This document shows positions 17,943-25,961 of a stretch of DNA of 64,000 nucleotides, in pieces. Position numbers and translations under genes: made by a program. Location: assembly GCF_008802405.1 (NCBI RefSeq), contig NZ_VZDO01000001.1, forward strand, positions 124,001 through 188,000, read 5' to 3'. How positions within the stretch are numbered: the stretch's first letter is position 1; each line of letters starts with the position of its first letter. The DNA comes from Plantimonas leprariae. Lineage in GTDB: Bacteria; Pseudomonadota; Alphaproteobacteria; Rhizobiales; Rhizobiaceae. Under the pieces are notes generated by a model. It ran no database searches and was not told the DNA's origin. It saw nothing but the letters and a program-made list of their open reading frames with translations.

Positions 17943-18992
17943 TCACGCCCCGCCCGCCACCGCTTCTTCTTCGATAACGTCGTCCTCCTCCGCTTCGAGT
18001 TCCACCGCATCCTTCGGCTCGATGCCGAAACGAGCGGCGACGTCCGGCGCGTAGCGCAGGAGATCGGGCCGAAGGCGCAGCAGCGCGAGATCCTTCGACT
18101 TCGCCTCCAGCATCACGTCGAAATCGAGCCCCTCCGCTTCCCGCATGAAGGTCGCGAACTCGAACGGATTGCAGAAGTCGGCGTGGCCGGTGAAGACGGG
18201 CGCGACGAAGACGGTCTTCTTCTTTTTCGTCTTCCGGTCGACCCGCACCTGCTCGCGCAGTTCCGTCCGCGGCGAGGAGAAGTGCAGCTTCGGCTGCTGT
18301 CCGTCCGGCCATGTGCCGAGGATGCGGGACAGGGTGTCGCGAAGCTCCAGCTTTTCCGGGTTCAGGCACCAGAAGTGCTGGTAGTCGAAGATCAGCCGGA
18401 CGCCGGTATGCTCGTGGATCCAGAGCACGTCGGCGGCCGAGAAGCGCAGGTCGTCGTGTTCGAGCACGAGCCGGCGGCGCACGGGTTCCGGCAGCGTCTT
18501 CCACGTCTCGGCCCAGCGGGCGCGAGAGGCCGGCACGTCGCCGTAGGTGCCGCCGACATGGATCACCAGCACGGCTTCGGGACCGAGTTCCATGAGGTCC
18601 AGCATCTCGGCCTGGCTGACGAGATCGGACGTGCTCTTCCGGATCAGCTCCGGGTCGGGACTGTTCAGGACGATGAACTGCGAGGGGTGGAACGACAGGC
18701 GGATATCGAGCCGCTTCGCCTTCGCGCCGAAGGCCGCGAGTTCGGCCCTGCTTTCGGCCACCATGCCGTGGAACTGCGGCATGTCGGGATGCGTCGCGTA
18801 GGGCGCGATGTCCGACGACATGCGGTACATGCGCACATCGTGCCGATCCAGATGGTCGAGGATCGCGTCGAGATATTCGAGCGAGACCTTGAGATGCGGA
18901 TTGCTGCCGGACTTCCGGGCGTCGTTGCTCTTCAGGTCCTGCCTCGCCATCACCTTCACGGGAAAGCCGAGGCGCGAGATGCGGGTGTTCAT
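17943..18992 (-). CDS. uvsE: UV damage endonuclease UvsE (UVDE family)
   Basis: 349 residues. UVDE proteins nick DNA immediately 5' of cyclobutane dimers, 6-4 products and abasic sites, starting an excision pathway independent of UvrABC. The TIM-barrel metal-site motifs are visible: RLSFHPSQF, VIHVGGTYGD, LVLEHDD, LIFDYQHFW, LHFSSPR and TGHADF. The acidic C-terminal tail (about 25 residues, EAEEDDVIEEE) is an extra relative to the core. ATG 18992 overlaps the DHH stop as ATGA, so it is translationally coupled to the DHH phosphoesterase. Confidence 0.93.
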   Translation of the reverse strand: MNTRISRLGFPVKVMARQDLKSNDARKSGSNPHLKVSLEYLDAILDHLDRHDVRMYRMSSDIAPYATHPDMPQFHGMVAESRAELAAFGAKAKRLDIRLSFHPSQFIVLNSPDPELIRKSTSDLVSQAEMLDLMELGPEAVLVIHVGGTYGDVPASRARWAETWKTLPEPVRRRLVLEHDDLRFSAADVLWIHEHTGVRLIFDYQHFWCLNPEKLELRDTLSRILGTWPDGQQPKLHFSSPRTELREQVRVDRKTKKKKTVFVAPVFTGHADFCNPFEFATFMREAEGLDFDVMLEAKSKDLALLRLRPDLLRYAPDVAARFGIEPKDAVELEAEEDDVIEEEAVAGGA

Positions 18993-20044
18993 GCGGCCTG
19001 CAATCCCAAGATCTCCAGCTCCGCGCCGAAGCCGACGGAGCGGATGAACCGGTTCCAGTCGGCGAACTCCAGCGCGCCGCCGGAGGCCGCGCGGTGGCCG
19101 TTGCCGTATTGCTCCGTCGCGCCGGGCGGCCGATGCTCGGCGAAGAAGGCGATGAGGTCGCGGTCCATCGCGGTCCGCGCGGCGAAATGCACCCAGCCCG
19201 GCCGATAGCCGGCATTCGCGGCGATGACGATCTTGTCCTTCAGCCGACCGCGCCAGGCCTGCGCGACGAGCGGATGGATCTGGCAGGGCGAGGCGAACCG
19301 GATCACCGCGACGTCGCCGAAGACCTTCGGCCCGACCTTGCGGGCGGCGTCGAGCTCAAGGTTCACCTCCGCCTTCGCGGCGAGGAGCGCTTCCGTCTCC
19401 GCGTGCTCGCCGGAGAGCACCGCCTTCGGTCCTTCCGCCTTCTCCAAGAGCGCGAAGGCGGCGGATGCGTCGCCCGATGCCGTGCGACGCGGTGCGTTGA
19501 CGAGGCTGACGGCCTTCCGCAGCGCCGTGATGCCCCCCTTGGCCTTCGCCTCCTCGAACTCGGCGAAGCCGTCGTCGTCGGCCATGTCGCCGATGATGCC
19601 GATGGCGGCCAGCCAGAGCAGGTCGTCCGCATCGCCGCACGCCCGCGCACAGCGGAAGGCGAGGAGGCTCGAGGTCGGGATGGGATCGTCGTCGACACCG
19701 GAGATCGTCGTGGCACCCGCCGGCAACCCGGTCGGCACGTGGTGATCGACCACGATCGCCGGAACGGAAGTCCGCAGCACGGACGAGGTGCCGACGTCCG
19801 CCAGGATCAGGCCGCCGAAGCGCATGCGTTGCAACTCGGCCTGGAACTCGGCGGAATAGGCGTTCTCGCCCTTGCCGACGATGCGAATCCTTGGACTGCG
19901 GTCGGACCGCTCCAGCGCTTTCTTCAGGATCACGCCGGCCGACAGGCCGTCGGCGTCGTTGTGGCAGACGATCAGCGGGTCCGATCCGAAGGCTTCCAGC
20001 GCCGCCGGAAACGCTTCCGGTCCCGATATGCCGTCTCGTGCCAC
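18989..20044 (-). CDS. DHH family phosphoesterase (RecJ-like or nanoRNase-like)
   Basis: 351 residues from GTG 20044, which has GAGG at ideal spacing; a TTG 12 nt upstream is the alternative. DHH signatures: IVCHNDADGLSAG (motif I), VDHHVP (the DHH itself) and later GIIGDMADDDGF. These are Mn2+-dependent phosphodiesterases, including RecJ 5'-3' exonuclease and oligoribonucleases. At this length it lacks the full RecJ OB-fold. Its coupling to uvsE and position after splB suggest trimming of nicked DNA ends, but that is inference. Confidence 0.86.
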   Translation of the reverse strand: MARDGISGPEAFPAALEAFGSDPLIVCHNDADGLSAGVILKKALERSDRSPRIRIVGKGENAYSAEFQAELQRMRFGGLILADVGTSSVLRTSVPAIVVDHHVPTGLPAGATTISGVDDDPIPTSSLLAFRCARACGDADDLLWLAAIGIIGDMADDDGFAEFEEAKAKGGITALRKAVSLVNAPRRTASGDASAAFALLEKAEGPKAVLSGEHAETEALLAAKAEVNLELDAARKVGPKVFGDVAVIRFASPCQIHPLVAQAWRGRLKDKIVIAANAGYRPGWVHFAARTAMDRDLIAFFAEHRPPGATEQYGNGHRAASGGALEFADWNRFIRSVGFGAELEILGLQAA

Positions 20045-20126
20045 GCCGAACCTCAATCGCTTCGAATGCCGAGCGGCTAACTTCGGGGTCGCGGAATCGA
20101 TCCTCCGGTTCCTGTGGATGATTGTC

Positions 20127-21221
20127 TCAGGTCCAGTAGAGGATGCGCGCCTGCGGCAGATGTTCGGCGATCCCTCGCTCGAAGAAGATCCTCGCCTCCT
20201 TCATGGTCGGGCGGTCGTAGACGTGCTTCACTGCGCCGAACTTCGTGCGCTTCTCGGTGCGGTTCAGGCTCGTCATGTCCAGCGCCGAGCCCGGATACCA
20301 GCTCTGCAGCACGGAACGCGACCCTTCCGTGAAGCGATGCGTGATCAGTTCGACGGTGAGGTCCGGGTCGGCCGCGACGCCGTCCAGCGCCGCCGCGACA
20401 TCGAGGACGAGGCCGTGATAGGCGTCCTCCCAACCCTCCACGAGGATGATCGGCGCGATCGTCAGGCCGATGCGGTATCCCGCCTCGGCCATCCGCCGCA
20501 TCGCCTGAAGCCGGGCCGCGACGGGGCTCGTGCCGCCCTCGAACCTGCCGTAGAGCGCCGGGTTCAGCGAGAAGCGCACGCGCGTCCGGCGGCCATGCTG
20601 GAGGTCGAGCAGCGGGTCGACGCTCGCGAACTTCGTGGTGAAGCGAAGCTGCGCGTCGGCATTCCACTGGCCGAAATGTTCGATCATCGCCGCCAGCGAT
20701 CCCGTCAGGTGCTCGACGCCGAGCGGGTCGGTGTAGCAGGAGGCCTCGAAGGTCGTGCCCTCCGCCTGGCGCGCCGCCTGCCGCGAGGTGACGGTGCCCT
20801 CGCCCACATAGGGCCTGAGGTTCGCGACGATTTCGTCGAGATTGGCATAGGCCCGCGTGATCGGCGCGCCCTTCAGCGAGCCCGCGAGATAGCAGTAATT
20901 GCAATGCGCCGGGCAGCCTTCGGCGAGATCGACGCGCCAATCGGCGGAGGGCGCGATCGGCTGCAGCTTCAGCTTCGAGGGCGGCGCGACGGTGACGGCG
21001 AGCGTCATCTTCGCCTCCGCGTAGGCGCGGCGCGGATCGTCGGATAAGGCGAGCGGCAGGCGGTCGGACTTCAATTCCTCGACGGGCAGGCCGAAACCCA
21101 CCGCCCGCTCCGCGATCGCCCGCCCGTGGGAGTGGCCGAGCGCCGACTTCGTCACCAGGACGCGCCGCGGCAGCCAAAGACGCTCGCGCTTCGCAACCGC
21201 GGCGGAAACGGGGAAGTTCAT
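20127..21221 (-). CDS. Spore photoproduct lyase-like radical SAM enzyme (SplB family)
   Basis: 364 residues. CPAHCNYCYL carries Cys103, Cys107 and Cys110 (CxxxCxxC) for the 4Fe-4S cluster. TTFEASCYTDPLGVEHLTG holds Cys162 at the place where Bacillus SplB keeps its hydrogen-atom-donor cysteine. The downstream motifs LRFTTKFASVDPLLD, RTRVRFSLNP and the C-terminal HRFTEGSRSVLQSWYP also follow the Bacillus enzyme closely. That enzyme directly reverses the thymine dimer spore photoproduct; here sporulation is not expected, so the lesion repaired in vivo is unclear. First gene of the minus-strand repair group, 82 nt before the DHH gene. Confidence 0.9.
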   Translation of the reverse strand: MNFPVSAAVAKRERLWLPRRVLVTKSALGHSHGRAIAERAVGFGLPVEELKSDRLPLALSDDPRRAYAEAKMTLAVTVAPPSKLKLQPIAPSADWRVDLAEGCPAHCNYCYLAGSLKGAPITRAYANLDEIVANLRPYVGEGTVTSRQAARQAEGTTFEASCYTDPLGVEHLTGSLAAMIEHFGQWNADAQLRFTTKFASVDPLLDLQHGRRTRVRFSLNPALYGRFEGGTSPVAARLQAMRRMAEAGYRIGLTIAPIILVEGWEDAYHGLVLDVAAALDGVAADPDLTVELITHRFTEGSRSVLQSWYPGSALDMTSLNRTEKRTKFGAVKHVYDRPTMKEARIFFERGIAEHLPQARILYWT

Positions 21222-21256
21222 GCCCCGTAAATGGTGATTCGGCGCGAAAGGTTCGA

Positions 21257-21586
21257 GTGAAACGCGACCATCCGCACACGCCCGACGGCCGGTATTTCGC
21301 GGTGCGCGGCCGGCTCTGGCGGCTGTCGAACCCGAAGCTCGAACCGGCGGAACGCGAGCACTTCGTCAAGGAGCTGATGACGGGGCGACGGGCCGTCCGC
21401 GACGCCAAGACCGCCGAGGAACGGCAAGCCGCGCGGGCGGCCGTCGATGCGGCAAAACGGCGCCTCGGCGAGCGCGGCCCGGTGTGGTGGAGCGACGGCG
21501 CGCCGGACTACAACCGCCACATGGCGAAGAATACGCCCTATGCGGGCTGGTTCGCCGCACTCAACGAATCGGACAAGGAAGGCTAA
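21257..21586 (+). CDS. Conserved small protein of unknown function
   Basis: 109 residues, hydrophilic and basic. It opens with HTPDGRYFAVRGRLWRLSNP, has a central charged helical stretch (KELMTGRRAVRDAKTAEERQ), and closes with GPVWWSDGAPDYNRHMAKNT. The pattern resembles a family of short proteobacterial proteins annotated as hypothetical. No signal, metal site or membrane segment. It is divergent from the SplB-like gene with only 35 nt between the starts, so a shared promoter region is likely. Confidence 0.8.
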   Translation: MKRDHPHTPDGRYFAVRGRLWRLSNPKLEPAEREHFVKELMTGRRAVRDAKTAEERQAARAAVDAAKRRLGERGPVWWSDGAPDYNRHMAKNTPYAGWFAALNESDKEG

Positions 21587-21623
21587 GCGGGTCTCCCAAG
21601 CGAATCAGGGACGCTCGCGGCTC

Positions 21624-22730
21624 ATGACGAACAAGCGCCGGATCTCGTTCTTCGTGCACCATCAGGGGCGTGGCCATGCCAACCGGACGATGGCGCTGGT
21701 GTCGGAGTTCTCGCCCGACCGGCCCGTGACGGTGCTGACCGCCGGCCCGCAGCTCTTCGACGGCTTCGCGCGCCCGATCGACCTCGTCGCCCTGCCGAAC
21801 ATGATCGGCGGCGCGGTGCCGACGCCGCGCCTTTATGCCGAGGCGACGCCGAGCGTGCTCCACTGCGTACCGCTCGGGCTGAAGGATATGCGCCGAACGA
21901 TGCGCACCATCCTCGACCATCTCGACGACGGCGACTGCGGGCTGTTCGTGGTGGACGTTTCGGCCGAGATCGCGCTCCTGTCCCGCATCGCCAGCGTGCC
22001 GGCGGTGCAGATCCGCATGCACGGCGACCGGGGCGACGTCGGCCATGTCGGCTCCTACGAGGCATCGGTGGGGATGCTTGCGCCGTTCGACGAGCGGATC
22101 GAGCAGGACGACTATCCGGCCGTGCTCCGCGCCAAGACCTTCTATTCCGGCGGCCTGTCGACGACGCGCGACGCCGTGCCGGAGCGGCAGGCGGCGCGGG
22201 CGAAGCTGAAGCTGCCGCCGGACCGCGAGGTGATCGTCGTCCTCACCGGCGGGGGCGGCAGTGGCACGCCTTACGCGCCGCTCACCGTCGGCGCACGGGC
22301 GGCGCCGGACTCGCTCTGGCTGACGCTCGGGCCGACGCATCGCGAGGGCCACGAGACGGACTTCTCCAACCTCACCGAACTCGGCTGGGTGCCGAACGTC
22401 ACCGACTATCTGGCGGCGGCCGACCTCGTGATGGCGTCGGCCGGCGACAACACCGTCCACGAGATCGCCCGCGTCGGCCGGCCCTTCGTCGTGATCCCCG
22501 AATGGCGCTATTTCGGCGAGCAGGTGCGGAAAGCCGAGGCCTTCGCGCGCGTCGGCGCGGCCGTCCACGCCCCGAGCTGGCCGGGCGACATCGCCGGCTG
22601 GCAGGCGCTTCTCGCCGAAGGCCGCGCCCTCGACGGCGAGGCGGTGAAGGCGCTCTACGCGCCGGACGCGGCGAAACGCGCCGCCCGCTGGCTGGAGACG
22701 CTGACGGACGAATTGTGGAACGCGGACTAA
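21624..22730 (+). CDS. MurG-like (GT-B fold) glycosyltransferase
   Basis: 368 residues from ATG 21624. FFVHHQGRGHANRTMAL is the N-terminal GxGH loop of UDP-sugar glycosyltransferases such as MurG. ADLVMASAGDNTVHEIARVGRPFVVIPE is the C-terminal nucleotide-sugar binding region (GGxxTxxE-like). Probably cytosolic or membrane-peripheral; donor and acceptor unknown. Weak ribosome binding site. The 37-nt gap after the previous stop makes co-transcription with it possible. It heads the glycosyltransferase cluster. Confidence 0.85.
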   Translation: MTNKRRISFFVHHQGRGHANRTMALVSEFSPDRPVTVLTAGPQLFDGFARPIDLVALPNMIGGAVPTPRLYAEATPSVLHCVPLGLKDMRRTMRTILDHLDDGDCGLFVVDVSAEIALLSRIASVPAVQIRMHGDRGDVGHVGSYEASVGMLAPFDERIEQDDYPAVLRAKTFYSGGLSTTRDAVPERQAARAKLKLPPDREVIVVLTGGGGSGTPYAPLTVGARAAPDSLWLTLGPTHREGHETDFSNLTELGWVPNVTDYLAAADLVMASAGDNTVHEIARVGRPFVVIPEWRYFGEQVRKAEAFARVGAAVHAPSWPGDIAGWQALLAEGRALDGEAVKALYAPDAAKRAARWLETLTDELWNAD

Positions 22731-22734
22731 GGCT

Positions 22735-22968
22735 ATGAAGTCCGGAATCTACCTTCTTCTTGTTGGCCTGCTGGGAATGATCATTGCATGGAGCTTTGAC
22801 CTTTACAACTTCAGAACACTGAGATGGAAACCCTTAGACACGAATAGCAGGATTAGAGGTCATCTACTATTGCACTCCGTTTTGATCGGAGGCGGCATTC
22901 TGGTTATTTCCTACTGCTACGGCTTGGCCTATCGAAGCAGTGACGATCCGAGTCGTCGCAGTACTTAG
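22735..22968 (+). CDS. Small two-helix membrane protein, atypical base composition
   Basis: 77 residues: MKSGIYLLLVGLLGMIIAW and LLHSVLIGGGILVISYCYGLAY form two membrane spans separated by a short charged loop. I do not recognise the family. Its G+C is near one half by eye, far below its neighbours, and codons such as TTA, ATA and AGA appear that are rare elsewhere in the window. It begins 4 nt after the glycosyltransferase stop with AAGG as a minimal ribosome binding site. It ends overlapping the stop of the convergent GT2 gene. Probably acquired. Confidence 0.6.
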   Translation: MKSGIYLLLVGLLGMIIAWSFDLYNFRTLRWKPLDTNSRIRGHLLLHSVLIGGGILVISYCYGLAYRSSDDPSRRST

Positions 22969-23834
22969 CTGAACAGCCGCTCGTCCCCCTGCAAGGCAGC
23001 GACGATCTCGGCGGTTTCCGGCTCGCGCAGGACCGCGATGCTGTCCCCATCCTCCCGCCAATCGATCAGCCCGGCGTCGCGGAATTGGCCAAGCCAGTAC
23101 GTCATGCACCACGCGCCGTGCTTTTCGAGGTAGAGCGCGGCGTTGCGCAGGATGTGGCCGAAGTGCTGCAGCGGCGGCACGTGGACGGCGTGGTGCTGGT
23201 GATAGGCGCGGGCTCGCCCGAGCCAGTAGGTCGGGAGATCCGAATCCGCCATGCGGCAGGCGAAGTCGGTCTCCTCCGCGCCGTAGCCGGCGAAGCGCTC
23301 GTCCATGCCGCCGATGCGAAGGTACCGCTCGCGCGGCAGGGCGAAAGACAGGCCCCAAAGTTCCCCCGCATCCGGCTCAAGACGGATTCCATGCTTCGGC
23401 GGTTCGGGCTTTGCCGGATGGCGCGTGCCGATCCGGTCGAGCGCGGCGAAATCGAGCTCCCCCTCCCCGACCGCGCCGGCCGGCAGATAGTAGACTTCGC
23501 CGAGGAACAGCCCGTCCGCCTCGGCCCCCGCGGCGGCATAGTTCTCGACCAGCGTCGGCGAGGCGATGCAGTCGACGTCTAGGAAGACGAGCTGGTCGGA
23601 CGACGCGGCCTCCGCCGCGCGGTTGCGCGCCGCTGCGAGCGGCATCGGCTCGCCGGCCACGAGGACGTGCCGCACCGGGCAGCCGGGGTCCGGCAGATCG
23701 GTTGCCGGCTCCGGCTGCATCCAGGCGATCACCAGCTCGGCCGGCGGCACGGTCTGCACCGCCAGACTTCGCATCAGGTTGGCGAGATGGGTCCGGCGTC
23801 CCCGGACGAGCGTCAGGACGCTGTTGCCGGCCAT
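22965..23834 (-). CDS. Glycosyltransferase family 2 with GT7-like C-terminal domain
   Basis: 289 residues. GT-A start VLTLVRGRRTHLANLMRSL, then AAARNRAAEAASSDQLVFLDVDC with the DxD metal motif, and the C-terminal ELWGLSFALPRERYLRIGGMDERFAGYGAEETD. The latter is the WGGxxxD/E-like element of galactosyltransferase-type (GT7) domains found in bacterial GT2 proteins. Substrate unknown. Its start lies inside the last 22 nt of the SPS-like gene on the same strand, so the two are probably translated from one mRNA. Confidence 0.86.
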   Translation of the reverse strand: MAGNSVLTLVRGRRTHLANLMRSLAVQTVPPAELVIAWMQPEPATDLPDPGCPVRHVLVAGEPMPLAAARNRAAEAASSDQLVFLDVDCIASPTLVENYAAAGAEADGLFLGEVYYLPAGAVGEGELDFAALDRIGTRHPAKPEPPKHGIRLEPDAGELWGLSFALPRERYLRIGGMDERFAGYGAEETDFACRMADSDLPTYWLGRARAYHQHHAVHVPPLQHFGHILRNAALYLEKHGAWCMTYWLGQFRDAGLIDWREDGDSIAVLREPETAEIVAALQGDERLFS

Positions 23835-25906
23835 GCGGGGCTCGTGGCCGCTGCCATCCGGCGAAAATGGTCGACGCCCTCGATGATGCCGCGCGCATGG
23901 GTCTGGCGCGCGACGTAGGAATGCGTGAGCTCCGGGTGGCTGGCGAGGTCGTCGGAGAAGTTGCCGACGATGATCGCCTGCCTCGCGGTGCGCAGCATCT
24001 CGATGTCATTGCCCGAATCGCCGGCGACGAAGACCGCGCTCTCCGGCAGGCCGAGAAGATGCCGCACGTAGTCCACCGCCGTTCCCTTCGAGGCGCTGAC
24101 GGGCAGGATGTCGAGGTAGCGGCCGTGGCTGTGGATCACCGAGCAGAGGAGCCCCGCCCGCTCCAGCCGCTCGCGCACGTCGCGGGCGACGTGCCGGTCG
24201 CCGTCGGTGAAGTAGCTGAGCTTGAAGCGGCGCTGTTCCAGCGGCGCCTGCGGGCGGATGCCGGGAACCGTCTCCATCACGGCGCGGACCGCCTCGCGGT
24301 TCCAGCCTTCCCGCACGATCGCTTCCCAGTTCCGGTCGGCGGCGTAGGTCGTGCCGTTCGGCTGGAGGTGGTAGATCTCCGAGCCGACCGAGGTGATCAT
24401 CACCCGCGGGCGCGGTGCGTCCCACTGTTCGAGGATCGCCATCGCGCTGTGGAAGGAGCGGCCCGTCGCGACGCCGAAGGCGAGATCGCCCTGAAGGCGC
24501 TGCCAGTCGGTGAAGGAGCGGACGCCGTCGTTGCAGCCGACGAGCGTGTTGTCGATGTCGGACACGAGCAGCTGGCGCAGGAAGCGCGACGGCGCGCGCC
24601 GCTGCTTCAGGGCGGCGAGGAGCCCGTGATAGCGCGCCGCGTGCTTCGCCCAGTCGTAGGCGGCCACCGCCTTCGCGCCGGCGGCCGAATAGCGGTCCCA
24701 GAGGACCGGATCGTTCAGGATGCGTAGCGCCGCAGCGGCGATCGCGCCCGTCGAGCGCGGATCGACCAGTTCGCCGTTGCCGCACATCTCGATGATGTCG
24801 TTCGGGCCGCCGCTGTCGGTCGCGACCAGCGGCAGTCCGGCGGCGGAAGCTTCCAGGAGCGTCAGGCCGAAGGGCTCGTTCAGCGCCGGATTGACGAAGA
24901 CGCCGCGCCGCGCCCGCGCATAGGCGTAGATCGCCGCGACGTCCTCCGGCCGGTGCTGCTTCGGATAGGCGACGGAGCCGTAGAGGTCGTAGCGGTCGAC
25001 GAGGTCGAGGATGGCGCGCATCGTCGCGCCGGACTCCTCGTCGAGATCGGCGAGGTCGTCCCGGCAGCCGGCGACGACGAGGAGGTTGGCTTTCTCGCGC
25101 AGCGCCGGGCTCTCGCCGAAGGCCTGCACCAGCGCCCGCAGGTTCTTCTTCGCGACGGGCCGTGCCAGCGCCAGCAGCACCGGCTTTCCGGGATCGGTCA
25201 GGAAACGTGCGACGGACGCCTCGAAGTCCGGGCAGGACGCCGCCCCGCTGAGATGCTGCAGGTCGCTGCCCGGCGGCAGGATGCGGATGCGGCCGGGATC
25301 GTAGGCGCGGTAGCCGGCATACTGCACCTCCGCCTCGTCGCGCGACGAGGCAATGACGAGGTCGGCCTCGCGCAACGCCCCTTCCTCCGCCGCGATGCGG
25401 TGCGAGAAACCGGGGAACGGCTCGGCCCCGCCGGAACCGACGCCCATCGCCTCCGCCTTGACGCGCCCGAGCGAATGGCCGGTGAACAGGAAGGGGATGC
25501 CGAGTTGCCGCTTCACGATGGCCGCGACCGTCGCCGCATCGGCATAGTGGGCGTGGAGGAAGTCGGGCCGATCCGGCTGCGCCTCGATCCATTCGATCAG
25601 CCGTTCGGCGAAGCTCTCCGTTTCGCGCCAGAGCTCCTCCTTCGGAAGGTAGCCGGAATTCGCCGTGGGGAAGCGGACGATCTCGGTCCGCGCATCGACG
25701 CGCTCCGACGGCACGGCGTAATCATCGCCGTAGCGGCTCGCGAACGCGCGCGTCGCGACGACGATCCGCTTCGCCGCACCTTCCGCGGCGGAGGCCCGCA
25801 CGAGATCGAGCAGGTAGCGGATATGCCCGCCGGTGTCGGGCGTCAGGCCATATTCGACATTATGGCTTCTCAAACAACCTTGTAATGCTACATGAAGTAC
25901 AAACAC
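23813..25906 (-). CDS. Sucrose-phosphate synthase-like GT4 fused to a HAD sucrose-phosphatase domain
   Basis: 697 residues from the GTG at 25906, which sits 3 nt after GGAGGT. An ATG at 25963 would add 19 non-conserved residues. The N-terminal GT-B domain begins VFVLHVALQGCLR, then VEYGLTPDTGGHIRYLLDLV, HAHYADAATVA, TGHSLGRVK, RPVAKKNLRAL and NEPFGLTLLEA. The C-terminal HAD domain has SDIDNTLVG, FGVATGRSFHSA and GDSGNDIEML. This two-domain order is that of bacterial sucrose-phosphate synthases that dephosphorylate their own product. Sucrose or a related sugar as compatible solute is the likely product. Confidence 0.87.
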   Translation of the reverse strand: MFVLHVALQGCLRSHNVEYGLTPDTGGHIRYLLDLVRASAAEGAAKRIVVATRAFASRYGDDYAVPSERVDARTEIVRFPTANSGYLPKEELWRETESFAERLIEWIEAQPDRPDFLHAHYADAATVAAIVKRQLGIPFLFTGHSLGRVKAEAMGVGSGGAEPFPGFSHRIAAEEGALREADLVIASSRDEAEVQYAGYRAYDPGRIRILPPGSDLQHLSGAASCPDFEASVARFLTDPGKPVLLALARPVAKKNLRALVQAFGESPALREKANLLVVAGCRDDLADLDEESGATMRAILDLVDRYDLYGSVAYPKQHRPEDVAAIYAYARARRGVFVNPALNEPFGLTLLEASAAGLPLVATDSGGPNDIIEMCGNGELVDPRSTGAIAAAALRILNDPVLWDRYSAAGAKAVAAYDWAKHAARYHGLLAALKQRRAPSRFLRQLLVSDIDNTLVGCNDGVRSFTDWQRLQGDLAFGVATGRSFHSAMAILEQWDAPRPRVMITSVGSEIYHLQPNGTTYAADRNWEAIVREGWNREAVRAVMETVPGIRPQAPLEQRRFKLSYFTDGDRHVARDVRERLERAGLLCSVIHSHGRYLDILPVSASKGTAVDYVRHLLGLPESAVFVAGDSGNDIEMLRTARQAIIVGNFSDDLASHPELTHSYVARQTHARGIIEGVDHFRRMAAATSPAWPATAS

Positions 25907-25961
25907 ACAACCTCCATCGCATTTGAATTCAGTTCGAACGTCGCGCGAGATTTCTCCACGC

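Noticed and set aside
20045-20126. Terminator or ncRNA between the SplB-like and DHH genes
   Set aside because: No stable hairpin with a U-tract and no conserved RNA-like structure could be seen in these 82 nt.
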